Virus record (IMG/VR): IMGVR_UViG_3300044825_002823
Coordinates: 1-21,222 of that record
Length of the DNA: 21,222 nt
Origin: a virus
Direction: 5' to 3' (one strand)
Shown here piece by piece: positions 12,795 through 20,200 of this stretch. Below the pieces are notes generated by a model. It saw only the letters and a list, made by a program, of their open reading frames with translations. It searched no databases and was not told the DNA's origin. Both the position numbers and the translations under genes were made by a program. Each line of letters begins with the position of its first letter. Positions within the stretch are counted from its first letter, which is position 1.

Positions 12795-13169
12795 ATGAGC
12801 AACCCCGAACTTTTCAAATCGTTCACCGCTGGCGGTGCGATCAACGCCTACCGCATCGTCAAGCTCAGCACGGCGACCACCGCGGTCGCTGCGGCAGCGG
12901 CCACCGACAGCTTGATCGGCGTCAGCGCGGACCTGACGGTCGCCAGTGGCGAACGTGTCGATGTCCTGCTCGAAGGCATCGCCTTCGTGGAAGCCGGCGC
13001 GGCGGTGACGATCGGTGCCCAGGTGACATCGGATTCGGTCGGTCGCTGCGTGACGGCCGCACCGGCCGCCGGCGTGAACAACCGCGTCATTGGCATCGCG
13101 ATGGAAGACGCCTCGGCCGCTGGCGACGTGATCCGCGTCCTGCTTTCGCCCTGCACGCTGCAAGGCTGA
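12795..13169 (+). CDS. DUF2190-family head protein (probable capsid decoration or stabilisation)
   Basis: A 124-residue, Ala/Val/Gly-rich, beta-sheet-type protein beginning MSNPELFKSFTAGGAINAYR. It includes TDSLIGVSADLTVASGERVD and ends in VIRVLLSPCTLQG. The pattern fits the DUF2190 family, which lies next to the major capsid gene in many phages and is thought to decorate or cement capsids. The ATG at 12795 follows GGAGA. It lies between the scaffold and capsid genes. It has no membrane segment or catalytic motif. The family assignment is from its pattern and place. Confidence 0.78.
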   Translation: MSNPELFKSFTAGGAINAYRIVKLSTATTAVAAAAATDSLIGVSADLTVASGERVDVLLEGIAFVEAGAAVTIGAQVTSDSVGRCVTAAPAAGVNNRVIGIAMEDASAAGDVIRVLLSPCTLQG

Positions 13170-13197
13170 CCCCCTCATCACCCCAAGGACCTGAACC

Positions 13198-14148
13198 GTG
13201 AGCACCACCGCTTTTCCCATCAATCCCGAGCTGACCGCCGTCGCGATCGGCTACAAGAACCGCGACATCGACCTGATCGCCGATCAGGTGCTGCCGCGCA
13301 TCACCACCGCGAAGAAGTTCGCCTACACCAGCTACAACAAGGCCGACGGCTACACCGTGCCGGCCACCCGCGTGGGCCGCAAGAGCGAGCCGACCATGGT
13401 CGACTTCGGCGGCACGCTGGTCAACGATGAATGCGTGGACTGGGGTCTGGACGATCTGGTGCCCAACGACGAGGTCGAGGCATGGAACGCGATGCCCAAG
13501 CCCGCAACTGCGGTCGGCCCGCTGGCCAAGAGCACCAGTCTGCTGACCGGCTTGGTGATGCTGGACCGCGAGATCCGCGTCGCCAACACCGTGTTCTCCA
13601 ACGCGACCTACCCGATCGGCAACAAGGTCACGCTCTCGGGCACCAGCCAGTGGAGCGATTTCAGCAACTCGAATCCGCTCGATGCCTTGCTCGCGGCGAT
13701 GGATGTGCCGCTGTTCCGGCCCAACACGGTCGTGCTGGGGCAGGCGGTTTGGACCAAGCTGCGTCAGCATCCCCGGGTGATCCAGGCGGCGAACGCCAGC
13801 GCGCAGACCGGCGGCGCCATCACGCGTCAGCAGCTGGCCGACCTGCTCGAGGTGCGTGACGTGCTGATCGGTACGGGCTTCTCCAACACCGCCCGCAAGG
13901 GCCAGACCCCGACGTTCAGCCGGGTCTGGGGCAAGCACTGCGCGCTGCTGTATGTGGGCACCGACCTGGCCAATGCGGACCAACCCTGCTTCGGCTTCAC
14001 GGCCCAGTTCGGCACCCGCATCGCCGGCGTGCTCGACGCGCCGCGCCAGGGCCTGCGTGGCGGGCAAATCGTTCGCACCGGCGAATCGGTCAAGGAGGTG
14101 ATCTCGGCCAGCGATGCCGGTTACTTCTTCGAAAACGTCATCGCCTGA
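13198..14148 (+). CDS. Major capsid protein
   Basis: A 316-residue protein with features of HK97-fold capsid proteins from siphoviral prophages. The N-terminal arm includes NRDIDLIADQVLPRITTAKK. A central region has VDWGLDDLVPNDEVEAW and DREIRVANTVFSNATYP. The C-terminal beta-rich part has FSRVWGKHCALLYVGTDLAN and ends SASDAGYFFENVIA. The start is GTG 13198 with AAGGA upstream, giving the expected N-terminus, MSTTAFPINPEL. It follows the protease-scaffold and DUF2190 genes and precedes small neck genes, the normal head-gene order. It is not close to Mu gpT in what I can see, which suggests the head genes come from a non-Mu siphovirus lineage. Confidence 0.88.
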   Translation: MSTTAFPINPELTAVAIGYKNRDIDLIADQVLPRITTAKKFAYTSYNKADGYTVPATRVGRKSEPTMVDFGGTLVNDECVDWGLDDLVPNDEVEAWNAMPKPATAVGPLAKSTSLLTGLVMLDREIRVANTVFSNATYPIGNKVTLSGTSQWSDFSNSNPLDALLAAMDVPLFRPNTVVLGQAVWTKLRQHPRVIQAANASAQTGGAITRQQLADLLEVRDVLIGTGFSNTARKGQTPTFSRVWGKHCALLYVGTDLANADQPCFGFTAQFGTRIAGVLDAPRQGLRGGQIVRTGESVKEVISASDAGYFFENVIA

Positions 14149-14158
14149 GGAGTCCGCC

Positions 14159-14335
14159 ATGGCCAAAACCTCCACCCGAGACATCGAGACCGTGCCCGTC
14201 GTGGCGCTCCGGCACATCGAGTACGACCAGCGCCGCATCGAGATCGGCGAGACCTTCGAGCCGCGCGTGACCGATCTGGCGCAGCTGCTGGAAGCGCAGG
14301 CCGTCGAGCGAATCGACGCTCCCGCGAACGACTGA
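14159..14335 (+). CDS. Small hypothetical head protein
   Basis: A 58-residue protein beginning MAKTSTRDIETVPVVALRHI. It is beta-strand and acid-rich with no motif I know. The ATG at 14159 follows TGAGGAG, which includes the capsid stop codon, so translation is closely linked. A similar small gene often lies between the capsid and DUF1320 genes in Mu-like phages (compare Mu gp35). It probably has a head or neck role. Confidence 0.72.
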   Translation: MAKTSTRDIETVPVVALRHIEYDQRRIEIGETFEPRVTDLAQLLEAQAVERIDAPAND

Positions 14336-14337
14336 TC

Positions 14338-14754
14338 ATGTACGCCACCCAGGCCGACCTGATCGACCGCTTCGGCGAGGCGGAGATTGCCCAGCTCAGC
14401 GACCGCGTCACCGGCAGCACGCCGGATGCCGACGTGATCGGCCGCGCGCTGGCCGATGCGCAGGCCGAGATCGATGCCTATCTGGGTGTGCGCTATGCGC
14501 TGCCCCTGGATACGGTGCCGCCCGTGATCGTGCGCCTAGCGGCCGATGTGGCGCGTTACCACCTCTACAGCGGCAACGGCAACGAGTCGGTGCGCCAGCG
14601 CTACCTCGACGCCGTCGGTCTGCTCAAGCGCCTGGCCAGCGGCGAGGTGCGCCTGGATGGCGCCGCCCAGCATCCACCGGCGACCGGCGCGATCACCGTG
14701 GGCGTGCGCGCGCCACGGCGCGTGTTCGGTGCCGACACGCTGCAGTCGTACTGA
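14338..14754 (+). CDS. Head-tail connector, DUF1320 (Mu gp36-like)
   Basis: A 138-residue, mainly helical protein with the DUF1320 signature: YATQADLIDRFGEAEIAQLS at the N-terminus, ADAQAEIDAYLGVRYALPL in the middle, and PPVIVRLAADVARYHLYSGN. It is considered a head-completion/neck protein. The ATG at 14338 is 2 bases after the preceding stop. The C-terminal HPPATGAITVGVRAPRRVF is more variable. Its size fits the family. The next gene follows after 10 bases with a GGAG site. Confidence 0.86.
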   Translation: MYATQADLIDRFGEAEIAQLSDRVTGSTPDADVIGRALADAQAEIDAYLGVRYALPLDTVPPVIVRLAADVARYHLYSGNGNESVRQRYLDAVGLLKRLASGEVRLDGAAQHPPATGAITVGVRAPRRVFGADTLQSY

Positions 14755-14764
14755 CGGAGCCTCC

Positions 14765-15190
14765 ATGGACATCGATCTGATCGTGACCCGGCTCAAGGGT
14801 CGTCTGACCGGCCTGAAATCGATCGGGAGCAGCGCTGACCTGGATGCCGCCATCAATGGCGTCGTGGCCTTGCCTGCTGCCTTCGTGCTGCCGCTGGCCG
14901 AACGGGCCAGCACCACGGCCGTGCTCGGGATGACCGAGTCGCGCGTCTCCGAGGCGTTCGGCGTGGTGCATGTGCTGAGCAACCGGCGCGACGCCCAGGG
15001 CGCTGCCGCGCTGTCCGACCTGTTGAGCCTGCGTGTCGCGTTGCGGGCAGCCCTGGTCGGCTGGGTGCCGGATGCAACCACCGGCGAATCGGTTCACTAC
15101 ACCTCGGGCCGCCTGTTGCAGCTCGACGGCAACGGTCGGCTGTGGTGGATCGATGAATTTCAGCTCACCACCTATTTCAGGACTTCGTGA
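14765..15190 (+). CDS. Tail terminator-like protein (Mu gp37 position)
   Basis: A 141-residue protein starting MDIDLIVTRLKGRLTGLKSI, with AFVLPLAERASTTAVLGMTE and a C-terminal TSGRLLQLDGNGRLWWIDEF block. The alpha/beta pattern and place after the DUF1320 connector fit tail terminator or head-tail joining proteins of siphoviral Mu-like phages. The ATG at 14765 has GGAG upstream; a longer frame from 14546 overlaps the DUF1320 gene and was rejected. Its stop overlaps the next start (TGATG). Confidence 0.72.
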   Translation: MDIDLIVTRLKGRLTGLKSIGSSADLDAAINGVVALPAAFVLPLAERASTTAVLGMTESRVSEAFGVVHVLSNRRDAQGAAALSDLLSLRVALRAALVGWVPDATTGESVHYTSGRLLQLDGNGRLWWIDEFQLTTYFRTS

Positions 15191-15381
15191 TGGCAAAAGC
15201 CCTTTCTCCGTCGCAAACCGCCGACGACGCAACCGATGCGATGACCTCCACTCCCGTCGCCGAGTGCCAGGCCAGCCCCGACAACACCCCGATCCCTGGC
15301 GGCGGCCGCTGGGCCTGGGATGACGTGGCGGGCCAGTGGGTCAGCCGCGACCTGCCTTCCAACCCCTCTCTCGCGGAGTAA
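15190..15381 (+). CDS. Small tail-region protein with GGGRWAWDDVAGQWV motif
   Basis: A 63-residue protein, largely disordered for 35 residues, then NTPIPGGGRWAWDDVAGQWV near the C-terminus. A short GGGxWxWD...G.W peptide of this kind occurs in small proteins beside tail-tube genes in related prophages; its role is unknown. ATG 15190 overlaps the upstream stop (TGATG), so coupling is likely. A GTG at 15187 is a possible alternative. The tail tube gene starts 3 bases after its stop. Confidence 0.68.
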   Translation: MAKALSPSQTADDATDAMTSTPVAECQASPDNTPIPGGGRWAWDDVAGQWVSRDLPSNPSLAE

Positions 15382-15384
15382 TTC

Positions 15385-16347
15385 ATGCCCCGTTACGTTG
15401 CCAATACCGCGCTCATCTTCAAGATCGAGACCACCCCGGGTATCGATGCGGTACCGACCGGCACGGCCGATGCCGTGCTGTTGACCGACATCACCGTCAC
15501 GCCGCTCGACGCCAACAACATCGACCGCCAGTTCATCCGGCCGTACTTCGGCGGCTTCAGCAAGCTGGTCGGCCCCGCCAGCGTCAAGCTCAGCTTCAGC
15601 GTCGAGCTGGGTGGCTCGGGCACGGCCGCCACGGCACCGCAGTGGGGTGATCTGCTGCTCGCCTGCGCGCACGCCGAGGCCCTGCTGACCACACCCAGCC
15701 GGGTCGAGTACACGCCGGTCAGCTCCAGCCTCAAGACCGCGACGATCTACTACTACGACGACGGCGTGATGCACAAGCTGCTGGGCTGCATGGGCAACGT
15801 CAAGCTGTCGGCTCCGGTCGGCGATCGGCCCAAGTTGTCGTTCGACTTCATCGGGCTCGACGGCGGCATCAGCACCGCTGCATTGCCGACGGTGGCCCTG
15901 ACGGCCTGGAACGCACCGCCGGTGGTGGCCAAGGCCAACGTGGTCGATGTCACGCTCGGCTGCACCTATGCCACCGGCGCCCTGACGGGTGGCACGACCT
16001 ACAGCAGCGCGGGCCTGGAAATCGACTGGGGCAACGACGTGAAGTTCACGCCGCTGCTCGGCAGCGAGAGCGTGGACATCACCAACCGCAACCTGTCGGG
16101 CAAGCTCAAGTTGGATTTGACCGCAGCGCAGGAGGTGGCGATGTATGCCGCGATCAAGTCCAACACGCTGCAGGGCCTGGGCTTCACGCTCGGCACGGTC
16201 TCCGGCAACAAGATGCTGATCCATGCGCCCCAGGTGCAGCTGGTCAACCCGACGAAAGAGGACGTCAACGGCCGGCGCCTGATCGGCTTCGACCTCGAAA
16301 TCGCTCCGCTGTCGGGCAACGACGACATCCGCATCGTCTGCGTCTGA
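15385..16347 (+). CDS. Phage tail tube protein (siphovirus-type)
   Basis: A 320-residue, beta-rich protein starting MPRYVANTALIFKIETTPGI, with the long beta-strand content of major tail proteins: SKLVGPASVKLSFSVELGGS, a central VMHKLLGCMGNVKLSAPV, and a C-terminal VNGRRLIGFDLEIAPLSGND. It should polymerise into the non-contractile tail tube. The ATG at 15385 follows GCGGAG. Directly after it come two tail assembly chaperones and a tape measure, and no sheath gene is present, so the tail is siphoviral rather than the contractile tail of Mu. A GC hairpin lies downstream. Confidence 0.83.
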   Translation: MPRYVANTALIFKIETTPGIDAVPTGTADAVLLTDITVTPLDANNIDRQFIRPYFGGFSKLVGPASVKLSFSVELGGSGTAATAPQWGDLLLACAHAEALLTTPSRVEYTPVSSSLKTATIYYYDDGVMHKLLGCMGNVKLSAPVGDRPKLSFDFIGLDGGISTAALPTVALTAWNAPPVVAKANVVDVTLGCTYATGALTGGTTYSSAGLEIDWGNDVKFTPLLGSESVDITNRNLSGKLKLDLTAAQEVAMYAAIKSNTLQGLGFTLGTVSGNKMLIHAPQVQLVNPTKEDVNGRRLIGFDLEIAPLSGNDDIRIVCV

Positions 16348-16353
16348 TCCCGA

Positions 16354-16373
16354 GCCGGTCCGGTCGGGCCGGC
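16354..16373 (+). other. GC-rich hairpin after the tail tube gene
   Basis: GCCGGTCC and GGCCGGC can form a 7-bp stem with one bulged T and a GGTCG loop. A pyrimidine-rich stretch follows, but no real U-run, so it is not a strong terminator. It could partly attenuate transcription, or protect the 3' end of the highly expressed tail tube message. Only the pairing is seen directly. Confidence 0.35.
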
Positions 16374-16405
16374 CATCCCTTCATTTCTGACCCTGGAAAA
16401 CCCTC

Positions 16406-16828
16406 ATGACCTTCATCCTCGCTCCCCAGACCAAGTTCACCGCGCCGGTTCACTTCCGTGTTCCCGCCGACGGCGGCAAGACGCAGAAGATCGCCTTCTC
16501 GGTGGTGTTCAAGCTGCTGTCGGCCGATGAGTTGGCGGATCTGCAAAAACGCGCCCGCGACTCCAATCTCAAGCAGCTTGCACTTATCAAGCAGCGCGAG
16601 CAGCAGTCGGACCTGGAGCACGATCCGTTGCCGGACCCAGAATTCAGCAACCGCGACCTGATCGACGAGGTGTTGATCGGCTTCGGCGATGACCTGCTCG
16701 ACGTCGATCGCCAGCCGCTCGCCTTCACGACCGAGAACCTGGAACGGCTGCTGAGCGTGCATGGCGCTGAGGCCGCAATCATCAAGAGCTTCTATGGGCA
16801 CCACATCGAGGCGCCACAAAAAAACTGA
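16406..16828 (+). CDS. Tail assembly chaperone (lambda G-like), zero-frame product
   Basis: A 140-residue, acidic helical protein beginning MTFILAPQTKFTAPVHFRVP. It has KIAFSVVFKLLSADELADLQ and a C-terminal IIKSFYGHHIEAPQKN. The place between tail tube and tape measure, together with the overlapping second frame, is that of the G gene of lambda-type phages; such proteins guide assembly of tape measure and tube and are not in the final virion. The ATG at 16406 has only a weak site (TGGAAAA). Its end has a slippery A AAA AAC just before TGA, so some ribosomes should make a longer fusion (separate entry). Confidence 0.82.
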   Translation: MTFILAPQTKFTAPVHFRVPADGGKTQKIAFSVVFKLLSADELADLQKRARDSNLKQLALIKQREQQSDLEHDPLPDPEFSNRDLIDEVLIGFGDDLLDVDRQPLAFTTENLERLLSVHGAEAAIIKSFYGHHIEAPQKN

Positions 16829-16880
16829 TGGACATCGTCCGCTTCCTTATGCGTCCTCGGCGCGAGGAGGTGGACGATGT
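16819..16880 (+). promoter_or_regulatory. Probable programmed -1 frameshift signal in the tail chaperone gene
   Basis: The heptamer A AAA AAC (16819-16825) is in the correct phase, CAA AAA AAC, immediately before the TGA stop. A GAGG (16808-16811) lies 7 bases upstream, a Shine-Dalgarno-like stimulator position. After a 6-base spacer, ACATCGTCC (16832-16840) pairs perfectly with GGACGATGT (16872-16880), enclosing an inner hairpin TCCTCG/CGAGGA (16854-16859, 16863-16868). A -1 slip leads straight into the open frame of the next gene and gives a fusion of 277 residues. Confidence 0.75.
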
Positions 16881-17238
16881 GACCCGACAGGAAAAGATTG
16901 GTGCGGCGCTGGCGTGTTTCGGGCTGCGCCTGGCCGACGAAGAGCATCAGGACGACGGGCCGGAGGCACCGCCAGCGCTTGAAGTCCATCCGGACAACCG
17001 GCGCGCGTGCGACCTGTTCCTGGCCGCGATGCACCACTTCCAGCTGGTACTCGGTGGCATGGGCGGCGTGCATTGGGCGGCGGTACGGCCGAGCGACGTG
17101 CGCCAGTTGATGGACTGGCTGCGGGTGCCTCGGCGCGATCAGCCCGATCTGTGGCGGCGCTACGGCGTGATGGAACAGGAGGCGCTGCGCCTCCTCAACG
17201 AGCGCGCGGCCGAGGCTGCACGCGCGGCTCAAGGGTAA
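16828..17238 (+). CDS. Tail assembly chaperone second frame (lambda T part of GT; DUF1799-like)
   Basis: 136 residues, from ATG 16828 (overlapping the upstream TGA) or, more likely, translated as the -1 frameshift extension of the 16406 gene. It contains RQEKIGAALACFGLRLADEE, then HPDNRRACDLFLAAMHHFQL and a C-terminal acidic-basic helix, RYGVMEQEALRLLNERAAEA. This resembles the helical extension that follows the G protein in siphoviruses. The frame offset is -1, as required. The fusion is expected to bridge tape measure and tail tube. The stop is 13 bases before the tape-measure start. Confidence 0.8.
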   Translation: MDIVRFLMRPRREEVDDVTRQEKIGAALACFGLRLADEEHQDDGPEAPPALEVHPDNRRACDLFLAAMHHFQLVLGGMGGVHWAAVRPSDVRQLMDWLRVPRRDQPDLWRRYGVMEQEALRLLNERAAEAARAAQG

Positions 17239-17251
17239 TGGGAGTGACAGG

Positions 17252-20200
17252 ATGTCCGAGGTAGCGATCACGATCACGGCGGATGGCAAGGCCGCCGTGC
17301 TGGCCGCCAAGCAAGCCGGCGATGCCATACAGTCACTCGGAAACCAGGCCGAGCAGGCAGCCTCCCATCTGCAGGCTGCCGGAAAAGCCGGGAGCGGCGT
17401 GGCGGCATCCGGTGCGGCCGCCAAGCAGGCCAGCGAGGCGATGCAGTCGCTCGGCAACCAGGCCGAGCAGGCGGCTGCGCATCTGCAGGCCGCAGGCAAG
17501 GCGGGCAGCAGCCTGACGACTTCCGGCGCGGCCGCCAAGCAGGCCAGCGAAGCGATGCAGTCACTCGGCAACCAAGCCGGGCATGCAGCAGCCCAGGCCC
17601 AGGCGGCGGGCAAGGCCACCGCCGACATGGCGAATCGGGCCGGTATGTCGGCCAAGGAAATGGCTGCTGCCATGCGCGGCATCCCGGCGCAGTTCACCGA
17701 CATCGTCACCAGCCTGGCATCCGGCCAGGCGCCGCTCACAGTGCTGCTGCAGCAGGGCGGCCAGCTCAAGGACCAGTTCCACGGCATCGTCCCGGCGGCC
17801 AAGGCCGTCGGCGAATATGTCGTTGGCCTGATCAACCCGTTCACCCTGGCGGGCGCCGCCGCCGCCGCGATGGGCTACGCCTATTTCCAGGGCCGGAAGG
17901 AGTCGGCCCTGTTCAACGAGGCCCTGCTCACGACCGGCAACATTACAGGCACAACCACCGGCCAGCTCAACGAGATGGCCAAGGCACTGGGGCAAGGCGA
18001 ATTCACGCGCGGCGCCGCTGCGGCCGCGCTGGCTCAGATGGCCGGCACGGGCGCAATCGCGATGCAAAGCCTGCAGGGCCTGGGCAAGACCGCGCTGGAG
18101 ATGCAGCGCTATGTCGGTGTTCCGGTGGAGGAGACAGCCAAGGTCTTCAAGGCCCTGGGTGATGAGCCTGTCAAGGCATCGCTCCAGCTCAACGACAGCC
18201 TGCATTACCTGACGCGCACGCAGTACGAGCAGATCAAGTCGCTGGAGGAGCACAGCAGGAAGACCGAGGCAGCAGCTCTGGCGCAGCAGGCCTGGTCGGA
18301 TGCGCTCAAGCCGCAGATTGATTCGGCCCGCGCGAATCTGGGGTACCTGGAAACGGCCTGGTCTGGTGTCGCGAAGGGTGCCAAGGAAGCCTGGGATTCC
18401 ATGCTGAACGTGGGGCGCCAGGTCAACCTGGAGGATCGGCTGGCGGGTGCCAAGCAACTTCTGGCCGATTTCGAGAGGACTTCTTCCGGTAAGCGAACGA
18501 CCGAACAGGTTGCGCTCATGGCAAAGGCTGGCGGCGTCGAGGGGCTGAAGGGGCAGATCGCCGGCCTGGAGGAGCTGATCGATACCCAGAAAAAGGCGGC
18601 CCAGGCCGACGCCGAGCGCCAGAAGGTCCAGGAGGCGGGCATCAAGTGGTCGCAAAAAGTTGAGCAACGCCTCTCCAATGAGCTGCGGCTCAAGAAGGAG
18701 ATCAGCGATATCGAGGCCCTGGGTAAGGCGGCCAACATCGATCCCAAGAAGATCGCCGACCTCGTGGCGCTGACGCGCCAGGACTACGACAAGGCGGTGG
18801 CGTCCGCCAATGCCGACGCCCTGATCACGGCAGCCAAGGGCAACGCCAAGCGCTACGGCGACTACTACAAGCAGGAGTTGGACGCCTTCCGGCTCTCGAC
18901 GGCGGACTACCTGGAGCAGGTCCGGGCGCTGGACACGCAGGCCCTGCAGGTCGAGCGCCGCGCCGTGGCGGGCGAGAAGCCAGTCACGGCCGAGGACCGG
19001 ATACGCCAGAAATCCCGCCTGTCCGAACTCGATGCCCAGATCCGCGAGGTCGGGGAGAAATACAACCGCGCGGTCGAGGACAATGACCTCAAGAACCAGC
19101 AGGTGCTTGAGCGTCTGGGGCAAGCGGCGGGTAAGTCGCTCGATCCCATGACGCAGGCCGGGCAGACCTTCGCGAGCCAGTATGGCGCCATCATGCGCCG
19201 TGCCGCCACCGACGGCAACGAGGCCATCCTGGAGGCGGGCCGGGCAGTCTGGGATTCGATGACCGACAAGGTCCAGTTCGACAGCGCCAAGAAGCTATAC
19301 GAGGACCTGTTCGCCAAGCTGACGACAGAGCTGGAAGCCGTGCGCCAGGCGGCCGACCTGGACGGTGGCCTGTTCGCCCACCTGGATGCCGCCGGCAAGG
19401 CTCAGGAGATCAAGAAGCGCCTGCTGCCCTCGATCGACGAGGCCACGGACCGAATGCGCCAGTTCGCGGGCACCGACCCGGTCAGCGACAAGGCCGTGGT
19501 CGAGGCCGAGGCCAACGTCAAGAAACTGACGACCCAGGCTGATCCCTATTTCAAGAAGATGGCCGATGGCCTGGAGACCTCGCTGACCGACGCGCTGATG
19601 CGGGGTTTCGAGAGCGGCAAGGGCTTCGGGAAAAACCTGGTCGATACGGTCAAGAACCTGTTCAAAACCCTGGTGCTGCGGCCGGTGGTCCAGGCGGTGA
19701 TCAGTCCGGTGTCCGGGGCTCTGACCGGAGCCCTCGGGCTGGGCGGAACTTCCGCTGCGATCGCAGGCCAATCGGGCGGATCGGCGGCTGGAAGCGCCTT
19801 GAGCCTAGCCGGCGCTGCCAGCAGTGCCTACAGCCTGCTGACCAACGGCATCAGCGCGTCGATCCAATCAGGCTTTGCCAAGCTGGCATCCAACGGCTTC
19901 GGCGAAAGCCTGGGCCTGGCGCAACCGACCGGTTACACGACCGGCTCGGGCGTGCAGTACGGACTCAACGAGACGGGCTCGTCCATCGGATCAGCCCTGG
20001 GTGTCGCCGGCAACGCGCTGGCCGGCTACGGTCTGAGCAAAGTGCTGTCCGGCGGCTACCAGCTCGGTGGCGGTGGCCTCATGAACGCCGCCACGCTGGC
20101 GGCCAGCGCCTATTTCGGGCCAATCGCGGGCGCCGTGACCGGCCTGCTTAACCGCGCCTTTGGCAGCAAGCTGGCCGACAGCGGGCTGCAGGGTTCCTTC

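Noticed and set aside
10932-13223. A 763-aa minus-strand reading frame across gemA, mor and the protease
   Set aside because: It lies opposite well-supported genes; long antisense frames are expected in GC-rich coding DNA, and its protein (Arg/Gly/His-rich) has no family features.
14546-14764. Upstream extension of the tail terminator frame
   Set aside because: It overlaps the DUF1320 gene in another frame; GGAG plus ATG 14765 gives the correct start.
17303-17644. Tandem repeats as a CRISPR array
   Set aside because: Units are 114 bp, contiguous, in frame and part of a coding repeat; there are no spacers.
17561-19123. A 520-aa minus-strand frame opposite the tape measure
   Set aside because: The plus-strand tape measure is continuous and recognisable, and the antisense frame has Leu/Gly/Arg low-complexity composition.
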